Shown here piece after piece: positions 36,999 to 46,499 of a DNA stretch of 64,000 nucleotides; within the stretch, counting starts at the first letter, position 1; the number at the start of each line of letters is the position of its first letter. Below the pieces are notes generated by a model. That model worked only from the letters and a program-made list of their open reading frames with translations. It made no database searches and was not told where the DNA came from. The position numbers and the translations under genes were made by a program. This DNA comes from Marinobacterium_D sp050908845. Its GTDB lineage: Bacteria > Pseudomonadota > Gammaproteobacteria > Pseudomonadales > Balneatricaceae. The stretch lies in NCBI RefSeq assembly GCF_050908845.1, contig NZ_CP194171.1, positions 2,976,001 to 3,040,000 on the forward strand. Direction: 5' to 3'.

Positions 36999-39134
36999 TC
37001 AGGCAGCGGCGGCTTTTGGCACCGGCGTATGGAAGCGACGACTGAAGACAAACAGCGCAATAAACGCGGCGGCGGCGATCAGGTCATAGATCAGGTTGCC
37101 GTGGGGCCAGAGCAGCCCCAGCGCGCAGGCACCGCTGAGCAGGCGCAGCAGAATGTTGAGCTTGCCCTCCAGGTAGCCTTCCATAAAGCCGACGAAAGCG
37201 TACATACCGAGAATGCCGAACAGGAAGATGCGCAGCACCTCCTCCCAGCTACCGCCGATAAACGGCGTGTAGGCAAACAGCAGCGGTACCACGTACAGAC
37301 CCTTGGAGATCTTCCAGGCGGTAAAGCCGGTCGCCATCGGCGGTGTGCGCGCAATCGCTGCCGCGGCGAAGGCGGTCAGGCAGACCGGCGGTGTCACGTT
37401 GGAGTCCTGTGACAGCCAGAAGATGATCATGTGCGCAGACAGCAGCAGCATCGACAACATGGTCGGATCCAGTGCCTGCTGCATCAGCTGGCTCTTGAAG
37501 TCCGCCGGCACCTGGGCCACCAGCGCCGCCGCATCCGCGGTTGGCATCGGCTGGGCCAGCGCCGTCATGGCGTTGGGATCTATCAGCATGAAGATGGTGC
37601 GCGCCGCTTCCGGCAGCTGACCGGAGGCGATCATATCGATCAGCTCACGCTCGGCCATCAGGTTGTAAAGCGCCGGTGCAGACAGGGTCGCAAGCACGAT
37701 ATATGCCGCGGTCACCGGCAGGCCCATGCCCAGCACCAGGGACGCCAGCGCCACCAGTACGATGGTGATCAGCAGGCTGCCACCGGCCCAGTCGGTCACC
37801 ATCAGCGAGAAGGTGTTGCCGATACCGGTCATCGCCACCACGTTGACCACGATGCCCACGGCGATCAGCAGCATGGCGGTGGTCGCCATATTTTTAGAGC
37901 CCTGCGCCAGTGCGTCGAGCACATCGCGAACGCCCATCTTGCGCGGCGACAGCCAGGAGGACACCACTACCGAGATAATGGAGATACCGGCAGCGTAGGT
38001 CGGGGTGAAGCCATAGATCAGCAGCGCCACCAGCACCACCAGCGGCAACAGGCAGTGCCAGCCTTCCTTGAACACCTCTTTAAACGGGCGCGCCTCCAAT
38101 TCCACCGCTTCGGTATGGCTGCGCTTGGCTTCCACGCGCACGTAGAAAGCCACGGAGAGGAAGTACAGCAGCGCCGGCAGTGCGGCGATGGCGATGATGG
38201 TGACGTAAGGGATCTGGGTGTAGGACGCCATGATAAAGGCACCCGCCCCCATCACCGGCGGCATCAGCTGACCACCGGTGGACGCCGCAGCCTCAACACC
38301 GGCGGAGAAACGCGCCGGGAAGCCCGCCTTGCGCATCATCGGGATGGTGATAACACCGGTGGATACGGTGTTGGCCACGGAGGAACCGGACACAGAACCC
38401 ATCAGGCCGGAACCGAATACGGCCACCAGGCCCGGGCCACCGATCATGCGGCCCGCCACACAACGGGACAGTTCGATGATGAAATCACCGGCACCGGACT
38501 TGACCAGGAAGGCGCCAAAAAGAATAAACATGAACACATAGGTCCATGAAATCTGTGCGATGGCACCGAACATCCCCTCTGACGAGAAGTAGCTGCGGAA
38601 CAGCACCGTCTCCAGCGACAGCCCCGGGAACTGGAACATGCCGGGCACGTACTGACCCCACCAGAACACGTAGGTCAGCGCCACCAGGATCATCGACGGG
38701 ATAAACCAGCCGGTGGTTCGGCGGGTCATCTCCAGACCGATCGCGATCGCCACAATCGCCACGATCCAGTCGGAGGTAATAAAGTGAACGCCCCTGTCAT
38801 ACAGGGCATCCTCGAAAAGCATCAGGTAGATCGTTGTTGCCACGGCTACCAGACCGATAGCCAGATCGATCGCCAGCACCAGCTTACCGGACGCTGCACT
38901 TTTGGGGGTACACATCGGTACCATCAGCGCGGTGATCAGGGCAAAGCCGGCAAAGTGAATGGCGGAAACCCACAGCTCGGACATGGTGCCCAGAGTGTTG
39001 AAGTAGATATGCGCCAGCGCAAACACAACGCCCGCCCAGTAAATGAAGCGGCCGACCAGCGAATTCTCGTCGCGCTGAGCCAGTTCCAGGCTCTTCAGGC
39101 GCTCCTCCGTCTGCTGATCATCGGTAGCTGTCAT
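36999..39134 (-). CDS. TRAP transporter fused permease (4TM+12TM)
   Basis: 711 aa, about 18 membrane segments. The small (DctQ-like) and large (DctM-like) permease parts are fused in one chain, as in TAXI-type TRAP systems: an early segment about residues 30-130 and then DctM signatures (SGSSVANTVSTGVITIPMMRKAGF, GGQLMPPVMGAGAFIMA, GMGLPVTAAYIVLA). Driven by an ion gradient, presumably Na+. Lies 99 bases past the binding-protein gene and is probably cotranscribed with it. Confidence 0.93.
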   Translation of the reverse strand: MTATDDQQTEERLKSLELAQRDENSLVGRFIYWAGVVFALAHIYFNTLGTMSELWVSAIHFAGFALITALMVPMCTPKSAASGKLVLAIDLAIGLVAVATTIYLMLFEDALYDRGVHFITSDWIVAIVAIAIGLEMTRRTTGWFIPSMILVALTYVFWWGQYVPGMFQFPGLSLETVLFRSYFSSEGMFGAIAQISWTYVFMFILFGAFLVKSGAGDFIIELSRCVAGRMIGGPGLVAVFGSGLMGSVSGSSVANTVSTGVITIPMMRKAGFPARFSAGVEAAASTGGQLMPPVMGAGAFIMASYTQIPYVTIIAIAALPALLYFLSVAFYVRVEAKRSHTEAVELEARPFKEVFKEGWHCLLPLVVLVALLIYGFTPTYAAGISIISVVVSSWLSPRKMGVRDVLDALAQGSKNMATTAMLLIAVGIVVNVVAMTGIGNTFSLMVTDWAGGSLLITIVLVALASLVLGMGLPVTAAYIVLATLSAPALYNLMAERELIDMIASGQLPEAARTIFMLIDPNAMTALAQPMPTADAAALVAQVPADFKSQLMQQALDPTMLSMLLLSAHMIIFWLSQDSNVTPPVCLTAFAAAAIARTPPMATGFTAWKISKGLYVVPLLFAYTPFIGGSWEEVLRIFLFGILGMYAFVGFMEGYLEGKLNILLRLLSGACALGLLWPHGNLIYDLIAAAAFIALFVFSRRFHTPVPKAAAA

Positions 39135-39168
39135 GAGACGACCTCTAATTTCTTATAAGAACAACCAA

Positions 39169-39205
39169 CAGCTCCCGCCCGATTGAATGCACGGGACGGG
39201 AGCTG
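39169..39205 (-). promoter_or_regulatory. Intercistronic stem-loop between binding protein and permease
   Basis: CAGCTCCCG...CGGGAGCTG stem (one bulge beyond it) in the 99-bp gap. No T run follows, so it is more likely to protect or partly end the upstream binding-protein message, giving more binding protein than permease. Confidence 0.55.
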
Positions 39206-39233
39206 ACTTCAGGATCACAACCCTGGCTGGGGT

Positions 39234-40265
39234 TTACTCGGCGATCAGACGATCGGGGATCTCAACGCCCACTTCACGGTAGTAACGGGCAGCACCCGGG
39301 TGGAGCGGTGTCGGCAGCCCGGCAATCGCTTTCTCCAGTGCCATCGCCTTGGTGGCGGCGTGGATACCGTTCAGGAAGGTCAGGTTCTCATAGATGGTTT
39401 TGGTCAGCTGGTAGACATCCTCTTCGGAGACATCGTCGCGTACCGCCAGGAAGTTCGGCTGTGCGATGGTGTTGATCTCCTGGGTCTGACCCGGGTAGGT
39501 GTTTTCAGGAATGGTGAAACGGGTCCAGAGGTCGTACTTGCCGTTCGCTTCCTTCATCTGCTCGTCGGTGAAGTTCAGGATCTGAATGTCTGAACCCATG
39601 GCCGCATAAGCACGGGTGATCGCGGAGGTCGGCACGCCGGACGGGATGTTCATACCGTCGATGGTGCCGTTCTGCATGGCATCGGCAGACGGACCGTAAC
39701 CCATGTAAGCCAGGTTGAAGCTGTCTGCATCAATACCCAGGTTGCCGAGAATCTCACGGCCTGAACCTTCGGTACCGGAGTTTTTCTTGCCGATGGAGAA
39801 CTTGCGACCCTCAAAGCCTTTCAGATCGCTGATGGTGCCGGTTTCGGCATAGTCCGAGCGCACTACAAACTGCTCAACGTTCTGCCACAGCATGGAAACG
39901 GAGCGCAGATAATCCTGCTTGCCGGCGTCTTTCAGCTGACCTTCACCTTCCCAGGCCCAGGCACCGTAAAGACCCTGAAGAATCGCAAACTGAGCTTCGT
40001 TCTCGCGCAGCATTTTGACGTTCTCGCCAGAGCCGGCGGAGTTGATCGCGGAGAGTGCCAGGCCGGTAGTGGGTTCCAGCTTGACCTTGGCCAGCGTCGC
40101 CAGGGCAACACCGACCGGGTAGAAGGTACCGCCGGTTGAAGCGGTGGCGAGAATATAAGAGCGGTTTTCTTCAGCAGCCTGAGCCAGTCCGCTGGTGCCG
40201 GTTGCAACGCTCACGGCCAGAGCCAGACCCATGCCCTTGAGGAAATTGCGCTTATTGATCTTCAT
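39234..40265 (-). CDS. TAXI-family TRAP transporter solute-binding protein
   Basis: 343 aa periplasmic binding protein with a signal peptide ending GLAQAAEE. TAXI motif TASTGGTFYPVGVALATL near the amino end, then FSIGKKNSGTEGSGREIL and MNIPSGVPTSAIT. TAXI proteins bind glutamate, alpha-ketoglutarate or other dicarboxylates in known cases; no ligand can be read here. First gene of the sigma-54-dependent transport operon. Confidence 0.93.
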   Translation of the reverse strand: MKINKRNFLKGMGLALAVSVATGTSGLAQAAEENRSYILATASTGGTFYPVGVALATLAKVKLEPTTGLALSAINSAGSGENVKMLRENEAQFAILQGLYGAWAWEGEGQLKDAGKQDYLRSVSMLWQNVEQFVVRSDYAETGTISDLKGFEGRKFSIGKKNSGTEGSGREILGNLGIDADSFNLAYMGYGPSADAMQNGTIDGMNIPSGVPTSAITRAYAAMGSDIQILNFTDEQMKEANGKYDLWTRFTIPENTYPGQTQEINTIAQPNFLAVRDDVSEEDVYQLTKTIYENLTFLNGIHAATKAMALEKAIAGLPTPLHPGAARYYREVGVEIPDRLIAE

Positions 40266-40350
40266 GCCTGCATCCTTTTGTTTTGGTTATTGGCAAACGA
40301 CGGACCGGATTGGGGTGTGTCCGCCGCCTGATATCAATCCCTCTAAACAT

Positions 40351-40366
40351 AGCAAGGGGTGGGCCA
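40351..40366 (-). promoter_or_regulatory. Sigma-54 promoter of the TAXI/TRAP operon
   Basis: On the minus strand TGGCCCA-CCCC-TTGCT, matching the TGGCACG-N4-TTGCW form at the invariant GG and GC with correct spacing. Lies 86 bases before the binding-protein start, on the same strand. Confidence 0.8.
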
Positions 40367-40442
40367 GATGCAGCATTAAATGCTAACTATTTGTTTTATA
40401 TATTTATTTTATGAAGACACCTTTCCTATTCCGACTGTATAA

Positions 40443-40488
40443 GCAAAATTTCGCCTATGTTTTTCCCCGGGTCTAGGCAAAATTTCGC
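40443..40488 (-). promoter_or_regulatory. Two tandem enhancer-like sites (response-regulator binding)
   Basis: GCAAAATTTCGC occurs twice in the same orientation, at 40443-40454 and 40477-40488, 34 bases apart (about three helical turns). Each is a near-perfect dyad. They sit about 75-140 bases before the sigma-54 promoter, the usual place for NtrC-class activator sites. The second ends at the response-regulator stop codon. Confidence 0.75.
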
Positions 40489-41889
40489 TTACTCCCCCTC
40501 CGGCACAAACTCGCTGCGGCTGATGCCGTAGCGCTGCATTTTCTGGTTCAGGGTGCGGCGCGGCAGGTCCAGCTCATCCATAACCACCTTGATATTACCT
40601 CCGTGAGTTCGCAGGCTGTTGCGGATCGCCTGCGCCTCGAACTCGGCCACCTGCACCGCCAGGGGCAAGCCGCGCTGATTGGCACGAACGGTCGCCAGCG
40701 GCGGCTGCCCCCGTGACAGCAGCTCAGCCACGCTGACCCGCCGGTCCAGAGCGAAACGGATCGCCACGTTTTTCAGTTCCCGCACGTTGCCGGGCCAGGC
40801 GTAGGACTGGAGTGCATCGATATCGTGGTCGCTGAGTGGACGCGGCTCGCGCTGATGATCGGTAGCTGCCAGCGCCACGTAGTGCGCGAACAGCAGCGGC
40901 ACGTCATCGAGCCGATCCCGCAGCGGGGTCAGGTGCAGCTCCGATACGCAGAGGCGGTAAAACAGGTCCTCCCGGAACCCCTCCTCGTCGCGCAGATCCA
41001 CCTTGGCGGCGGCCACCACCCGCAGGTCCACCGGAATCGGCTTGTTTGAGCCGAGCCGCTCGACCACGCCCTCCTGCAGCGCGCGCAGCAGCTTCACCTG
41101 CAGGCTGTGCGGCATACTTTCGATCTCATCGAGAAACAGGGTGCCGCCACTGGCGTACTCGAACTTGCCGATGCGACGCTTGTTGGCACCGGTAAAAGCG
41201 CCGGCCTCATGGCCGAACAGTTCGCTCTCGATCAGATTTTCCGGGATAGCGCCGCAGTTAAGCGGCACAAACGGCTTGTCGGCGCGGTTGCTGAAGCTGT
41301 GCAGACACTGGGCTACCAGTTCTTTGCCAGTGCCGGTTTCACCGTAGATGATCACGTTGGTATCCAGCTGCCCCAGGGTCAGGATCTCGTCACGCACCCG
41401 GGTGATCGCCGGCGAGATACCGATCAACTTGGCGTCCAGACCGGAACGGGTGGCCAGGTCCTGTTGCAGGCGCAGGTTTTCCACCGTCAGGCGGCGCTTC
41501 TCACAGGCACGCTGGATCGTCTCCGCCAGGCGGTCCGGCACATAGGGTTTCTCGATAAAATCGTAAGCGCCGTCATGCATCGCGCCGATCGCCATATCCA
41601 CGTCCCCGTGAGCGGTGAGCAGAATTACCGGCAGGCCTTCGGCCTTCTGCCGCGCCGCCTGCATCAACTCCATACCATCCATCTCCGGCATACGCACATC
41701 GGTCAGTAGAATGCCGGGCCAGGCGGGCGTCAACTGCTCAAGCGCCGCCTTGGCAGAGGCAAAGGAGACCACATGAAAACCGCACATAGTCAGCCACTGC
41801 TCGGTGGACTCGCGCACCATCGCTTCATCGTCGACCAGCATGACACAACGGCATTGAATCACCGCATCGGCAGGCAGTTCCGCTTTCAT
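40489..41889 (-). CDS. Sigma-54-dependent response regulator (NtrC/DctD class)
   Basis: 466 aa. Receiver domain (about 12-125) with phospho-acceptor Asp in ILLTDVRMPEMDG; central AAA+ domain with Walker A GETGTGKE, the sigma-54 contact loop ESELFGHEAGAFTGA, and Walker B GGTLFLDEIESMP; and a Fis-type helix-turn-helix at the end (GGNIKVVMDELDLPRRTLNQKM). It almost certainly activates the TAXI/TRAP operon from the tandem sites. Its ATG overlaps the kinase stop in an ATGA junction. Confidence 0.95.
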   Translation of the reverse strand: MKAELPADAVIQCRCVMLVDDEAMVRESTEQWLTMCGFHVVSFASAKAALEQLTPAWPGILLTDVRMPEMDGMELMQAARQKAEGLPVILLTAHGDVDMAIGAMHDGAYDFIEKPYVPDRLAETIQRACEKRRLTVENLRLQQDLATRSGLDAKLIGISPAITRVRDEILTLGQLDTNVIIYGETGTGKELVAQCLHSFSNRADKPFVPLNCGAIPENLIESELFGHEAGAFTGANKRRIGKFEYASGGTLFLDEIESMPHSLQVKLLRALQEGVVERLGSNKPIPVDLRVVAAAKVDLRDEEGFREDLFYRLCVSELHLTPLRDRLDDVPLLFAHYVALAATDHQREPRPLSDHDIDALQSYAWPGNVRELKNVAIRFALDRRVSVAELLSRGQPPLATVRANQRGLPLAVQVAEFEAQAIRNSLRTHGGNIKVVMDELDLPRRTLNQKMQRYGISRSEFVPEGE

Positions 41890-43958
41890 ATCGCCTCTTC
41901 AGTTGGTTTCTCTGTTTGTGGGTTAAGACGCTTGAATGTCACCTCGAAACGGGCCCCACCTTCGCCCCCCTCGCCCACCTGGATACTGCCACCCAGATCG
42001 CGCACGATGGAGTGAACAATCGCGAGCCCCAGGCCCAGCCCGGTGCCCACCTCCTTGGTGGTGAAGAATGGCTCGAACAGCTGTTCCCGGTGGTCAGCGT
42101 CGATCCCCGGGCCGTTGTCCTCCACCCGCAGCAGGACCTTATCCTTCTCCTCGCGGACCAACAGCGTCAGACGATGCGGAGGCTGCTGGTTCTGCATGGC
42201 GTCGCAGGCGTTTTTTACCAGGTTGATCAGCACCTGTTCAAAGCGTGCCTGATCGCCGGCCAGCTGCACCTCCGGTCCGGGCGGGTCGTAGCAGAGCTGC
42301 AGATTCATCTCGGCAAAGCGGCCACGAAACAGACCGAGCACCTGGTCGATCGACGTCGCCACCGGTACCGGTGCCAGTTTCTCCGGCTTTTTATAGGCGA
42401 AGGTTTTCAACTGGCCGGTGATCAGCGCCATCCGGTCGATCAGGCTTTCCAGCTGGCGGTAGTTCTCCGTCTGCATCTGCGGATTGTCCAGCTGACGCCG
42501 GCCGATCGCCAGGTAGGTGCGGATCGCCGTCAGCGGCTGGTTCAGCTCATGGACCACCTGGGCGGACATGCGCCCGAGAGCCGCCAGCTTGCCCGCCTGT
42601 ACCAGCTCCGCCTGGGTTTCCTCCAGCGCCTGGGTACGCTCGACCACCTTGTGCTCCAGCGACTCGTTGGCTTCACGCAGCGCCTGTTCCAGCCGTTTGC
42701 GGCGGCTGATATCGATCACCGTCACCAGGTAACCGAGCTCCGGGTGGTGCGCCATGCCACGCACCGACACCATCATCGGGAACAGGCTGCCATCGCCTTT
42801 TTGGCCAAAGGTTTCAACGTTGGTCAGCGGTTCGGACTGGGTGCGGTGGAGACGACTCAGTGTCTCGCGCAACAGCCCCCCGGACTCCTCGTCCACGATC
42901 AGGGTACTGAAGGCACGATCCTGCATCGACTCTGCGGTTACACCAAACAGCTGGCTCGCCATCGGGTTGATGAAGTGAATAATCCCCTGGGCATCGATGT
43001 TGATCAGGCCCACCTGGGCTGTGCTGATCATATCGCGCTGACGCTCCTGGTTCAGCGCCCGCTCCCGTGCCTGCTCACGCTGCAAGGCGCGCTTCTGACG
43101 CTTTTCACGCAGATAGAGGATCAGCAGCGCCAGGGCAAAGCCGGCGCCGGCGATGCTGCCGGCGACGATGCGCTGCTGCTGGCCGGCGCTGCGGGCATCC
43201 ACCAGCACGCTGACACGCCAGTTGAGATCGTCCAGCTGCACGCTATGCACCAGGTAAAGCGTCTTATCCAGGCTCACCAGCTGCACCTGGGTGCCATCGC
43301 CCAGCACTTCGGCACTGGTCTGTGGCAGCTGCATCGGCATATTCATGCTGAACAGCTGTTCGCCATCCATGCCGGTAATAAGAAAGGGGTAATCGATCGG
43401 CAGCTGCTCATGCAGCTTGTCCAGCTCCAGTCGCATCGCCGCGACCCCGATCAGATCCTGCTGATCGTAGATCGGTGCCGACAGGTAAAGCGCAGCGCGA
43501 GAGGGTGTCCCCTCCTGAACAAATTCGCGCCCTTCGTGACCGGAAAGCGCCTGCTGAAAATACTCTTTGCCGGCCTGAGAGCTGGAAAGCAGCTGCTGCT
43601 GGTCGCGCCAGTTACTGGACGCGCGCGGCCAGCCGCTAAGGTCCAGCACCAGCAGCGCACTGGATCCGGCCACCAGGTTGATCTGCTCCAGATAACGGTC
43701 CACCGGCCCCCCCACATCGGCATCTGGATGGCGCAGCAGGGTACGGACCTCCCGGCTCTGTGTCAGCACAAACGGCAGGTAGCGGTACTGGTCCAGCGCG
43801 GTACGCAGCTGGGTGACATTGCTCAGCAGCCGGTCCGATGCCTCGCCATGCAGGCCTTGCAGTGTCCAGCTGCGGGTGTAGGAGGCAGCCACCAGCGTCA
43901 GCGCCATCACGCAGACCAGGTAGACTGCCATCAGTACCAGTGGGCGAAACGACAACAA
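41886..43958 (-). CDS. DctB-like sensor histidine kinase
   Basis: 690 aa. Amino-terminal membrane helix (VLMAVYLVCVMALTLVAA), a periplasmic dCache-type sensor domain up to about residue 265, a second helix, a PAS domain (around 320-430), a coiled region, HisKA with phospho-His in VVHELNQPLTAIR and HATPase motifs (LVKNACDAMQ, EDNGPGID, GTGLGLGLAIV). TTG start at 43958 with GGAGG seven bases upstream. Partner of the downstream response regulator; likely senses the TRAP substrate. Confidence 0.93.
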   Translation of the reverse strand: MLSFRPLVLMAVYLVCVMALTLVAASYTRSWTLQGLHGEASDRLLSNVTQLRTALDQYRYLPFVLTQSREVRTLLRHPDADVGGPVDRYLEQINLVAGSSALLVLDLSGWPRASSNWRDQQQLLSSSQAGKEYFQQALSGHEGREFVQEGTPSRAALYLSAPIYDQQDLIGVAAMRLELDKLHEQLPIDYPFLITGMDGEQLFSMNMPMQLPQTSAEVLGDGTQVQLVSLDKTLYLVHSVQLDDLNWRVSVLVDARSAGQQQRIVAGSIAGAGFALALLILYLREKRQKRALQREQARERALNQERQRDMISTAQVGLINIDAQGIIHFINPMASQLFGVTAESMQDRAFSTLIVDEESGGLLRETLSRLHRTQSEPLTNVETFGQKGDGSLFPMMVSVRGMAHHPELGYLVTVIDISRRKRLEQALREANESLEHKVVERTQALEETQAELVQAGKLAALGRMSAQVVHELNQPLTAIRTYLAIGRRQLDNPQMQTENYRQLESLIDRMALITGQLKTFAYKKPEKLAPVPVATSIDQVLGLFRGRFAEMNLQLCYDPPGPEVQLAGDQARFEQVLINLVKNACDAMQNQQPPHRLTLLVREEKDKVLLRVEDNGPGIDADHREQLFEPFFTTKEVGTGLGLGLAIVHSIVRDLGGSIQVGEGGEGGARFEVTFKRLNPQTEKPTEEAI

Positions 43959-43996
43959 CGGACAGCCTCCGAACGGTTTGCGGTTAGGTCAGCGGA

Positions 43997-44680
43997 TCAG
44001 GCTCTTTGCGCCAGCAACGCCTTGCAGGCCTCGGGATCAAGCAGCTCACCCATCTCATCGTACTCCGGATAGGGTAAACCGGCGGTCAGGCAATGGGAGG
44101 CGATCTTTTGATAACGCGACTCGAACATATGGCGGGCTGTTTCTGCCGCCGGCATGCGGTCGAGATCATAAAGCCCAGCCTCTTTTCTCTGCCGTTGCGC
44201 CTCGATCAGGATGACCCCCGCGGCGGTCGACACATTCAGCGACTCCACCATGCCCATCATCGGTACGGTGATATGGGCATCCGCTTCCGCCGCCGCCTGC
44301 TCACTGATGCCGGCTTTCTCGGCTCCCATCAGAATGGCACAGGGGACGGTGTAATCGACTTCACGGAAATCCACGGCAGTCTCTGACAGGTGCGCCGCGT
44401 AGATCTTCATGCCCTGCGCCCGCACCGCCGCAATAGCGCTGTCGAGCGTTGGGTGAATGATGGAATCCACCCAGCGGTCGCTGCCGCGGGAGGTACCGCG
44501 ATAACGACGATACTCGTGATCCGGTTTGACCACATGCATTTTGGGGATTCCCACGGCATCACAGTTGCGCACCAGGGCGGCCATATTGCGTGGCTTGTGG
44601 ACTTTATCGGCGATCAGGGTCAGGTCCGGCTGACGCCGTCTCAGCACCTGCAGTAATCGTTGTTCTCGTTCCGGTGTCAT
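43997..44680 (-). CDS. trmH: tRNA (guanosine(18)-2'-O)-methyltransferase TrmH
   Basis: 227 aa SPOUT methyltransferase forming Gm18 in the D-loop of tRNAs. Motifs: VHKPRNMAALVRNCDAVGI (motif 1 with catalytic Arg), AILMGAEKAGIS (motif 2) and VPMMGMVESLNVSTAAGVIL (motif 3, the knot). ATG at 44680 with AGGA six bases before it; a longer frame would run into the pheA leader. Divergent from pheA. Confidence 0.95.
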   Translation of the reverse strand: MTPEREQRLLQVLRRRQPDLTLIADKVHKPRNMAALVRNCDAVGIPKMHVVKPDHEYRRYRGTSRGSDRWVDSIIHPTLDSAIAAVRAQGMKIYAAHLSETAVDFREVDYTVPCAILMGAEKAGISEQAAAEADAHITVPMMGMVESLNVSTAAGVILIEAQRQRKEAGLYDLDRMPAAETARHMFESRYQKIASHCLTAGLPYPEYDEMGELLDPEACKALLAQRA

Positions 44681-44808
44681 CTGTGTTCCTCGATTCAGGA
44701 GCAAGATGTTACCGCCAATCCGCTGTGCTCGGCCACTTCGTGTTTGTCCGCCTGCGCGGACGTGCGATAATCCGCCGCCTAACCCGCTAAAAGGAACCAA
44801 CGCAGATT

Positions 44809-45678
44809 ATGAGCGACTCGAACGATATCATCGCCTACCAGGGATACCCCGGCGCCTACTCTCACCTGTCCTGTACCCGCGTCTTTCCGGAGATGAAAGC
44901 CCACGCCTGTGAGAGTTTTGTCGATGCGATGTTTATGGTCGATAACGGTGAGGCGAAGCTCGCCATGATCCCGTTGGAAAACTCCACTGCAGGCCGGGTC
45001 GAAGAGATCTACCGGCTGATGCCGAAAACCCAGCTGCATATTATCGGCGAGCATTTCGAACCGGTGAATCACTGTCTGCTGGGACTGCCCGGCACCCGCA
45101 TCGAGGACCTGAAGACGGTATCCTCCCACCCCCAGGCACTGGCCCAGTGCGACGGCAACATCAAAGCGCTGGGGATTACACCAATCGCGGCACTGGATAC
45201 CGCAGGATCGGCCTCTGAACTGGCCGAATCACGCCAGCCGGGCCACGCGGTTATCGCCTCCAGCCTGGCCGCGGAGCTGTACGGTCTTGATATACTGCGG
45301 GAGAATTTTCAGGACAAAAACGGTAACACCACCCGCTTTATCATCCTGACCAAAGACGGCCATGTGCCGGATCTGGACAGCGAAGAGCGCTTCCTCACCA
45401 CCATCATGTTCACGGTACGCAACCTGCCGGCTGCGCTTTACAAGGCACTGGGCGGTTTTGCCACCAACGGCATCAACATGGTCAAGCTGGAAAGCTATAT
45501 GGCGTCGGATACCATGCAGGTTTCAAGCTTCCATCTGGATGTGGAAGGTCACCCCCATGATCAATCGATGCAGTACGCGCTGCAGGAACTGCACTTTTTT
45601 GCCAAGTCGGTGCGCATTATCGGCACCTATCCGGCGCACCCTTTCCGTTATAGCAAGCAGGTCAGCATCGAAGACTAA
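44809..45678 (+). CDS. pheA: Prephenate dehydratase (monofunctional)
   Basis: 289 aa, without the chorismate mutase domain seen in enterobacterial PheA. Catalytic motifs: AYQGYPGAYSH at the start, MIPLENSTAGRV, and GNTTRFIIL; the carboxyl-terminal ACT regulatory domain has LPAALYKALGGFATNGINMVKLES, where phenylalanine should bind. Converts prephenate to phenylpyruvate. Ends in a strong terminator. Confidence 0.95.
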   Translation: MSDSNDIIAYQGYPGAYSHLSCTRVFPEMKAHACESFVDAMFMVDNGEAKLAMIPLENSTAGRVEEIYRLMPKTQLHIIGEHFEPVNHCLLGLPGTRIEDLKTVSSHPQALAQCDGNIKALGITPIAALDTAGSASELAESRQPGHAVIASSLAAELYGLDILRENFQDKNGNTTRFIILTKDGHVPDLDSEERFLTTIMFTVRNLPAALYKALGGFATNGINMVKLESYMASDTMQVSSFHLDVEGHPHDQSMQYALQELHFFAKSVRIIGTYPAHPFRYSKQVSIED

Positions 45679-45704
45679 TACTAAAGTCTAACCCTGACTG
45701 TACT

Positions 45705-45748
45705 AAAAGCCCCTTTTTGCTGCATCGCAACAAAAAGGGGCTTTTTTA
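45705..45748 (+). terminator. Intrinsic terminator of pheA
   Basis: AAAAGCCCCTTTTTG / CAAAAAGGGGCTTTT perfect 15-bp stem with an 11-base loop, then TT. About 27 bases after the stop. Confidence 0.92.
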
Positions 45749-45782
45749 TAACTAATCGATTTAGAAAAAACGACTAATTATG

Positions 45783-45810
45783 TTGTGCACTGCAGCATAC
45801 GAGCTATATT
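45783..45810 (+). promoter_or_regulatory. Promoter of the candidate small RNA
   Basis: TTGTGC (45783-45788), 16-base spacer, TATATT (45805-45810). Predicted start near 45817, the first base of a hairpin. Confidence 0.6.
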
Positions 45811-45816
45811 GAAGGT

Positions 45817-45939
45817 GTCCTGAGGGATCAGGACGCGACAGGTGTCTCTCTTCACCTATCGCATCCCATCTTGCAGCTCCGGCCGTTGGAGTTGTTTGCA
45901 CTTTGCCTACCCCTCTTCACCCGAAGAGGGGATTTTTTT
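45817..45939 (+). ncRNA. Candidate small regulatory RNA (about 123 nt)
   Basis: A free-standing transcription unit with its own promoter and terminator and no reading frame. Four successive hairpins are predicted: GTCCTGA-GGGA-TCAGGAC (45817-45834), GCGACAGGTG...CACCTATCGC (45835-45862, one mismatch), CAGCTCC...GGAGTTG (45874-45894), and the terminator CCCCTCTTC-accc-GAAGAGGGG plus seven T (45910-45939). The first loop shows GGGA, a possible CsrA/RsmA site. I cannot place it in a known family such as RsmY/Z, 6S or Spot 42. Confidence 0.65.
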
Positions 45940-46499
45940 GTCTCTTCTTTGCTGCCCAACTCATTGTTGCATAAATCTCAACCAGTTTTGCAAAAATAGA
46001 CCCTATTAGGCTTTCCCGTCGTGTCCGACCAAAGAATCGCTAGAAAGGCTAACGAACAGGCAGAGGGTTCCTTAGGGTTGCTAACGGAAACAAGCGACGA
46101 AGCGGCCAGACAACGGCCCGCAACTGGTTGTTATTTATATACCGCAAACGTCAACACCGTTCGTGGCGGCCTGTAAATATTGAATAACACTTAGCAGTCC
46201 TAATATTTTAATAGATAGAAAAACTATCTGAATTTAAAAGCTGAATTAAGACCTCTACTCGGGTGAATAAATTTATTTATATCTTTTACATTTTCTATCT
46301 TGAACAGATAAAAATCGATCCTTAGAATCGCCGCCAATAAAACAACACATCAGGCGCATCGTTCAGGTCCGCCGGGCATCCCCAGCCCACTAAAACTTAT
46401 AAGCCCTTGGCTACAAACGATTATTCCCAGTAACGCCATTAAGGCGGTACCGGGCACCCTATTTTCAAATTTAAACGCTCAAGTTTCCGAGGTTGGCCG
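45940..46499. other. 560-bp gap between the small RNA and the SemiSWEET gene
   Basis: No supported frame on either strand. The second half (about 46190-46330) is strongly AT-rich with short A/T tracts, as in upstream promoter or protein-binding regions. It may hold the SemiSWEET promoter, but I see no clear -35/-10 pair. Confidence 0.45.

Noticed and set aside
41916..44072. A 718-codon open frame antisense to the histidine kinase
   Set aside because: It lies entirely opposite a clear kinase with intact motifs. Such frames arise from high GC codon bias; its translation is His/Gln/Arg-rich with no domain.
45940..46499. Small gene or second RNA in the AT-rich gap
   Set aside because: No frame with a ribosome site, no promoter and terminator pair.
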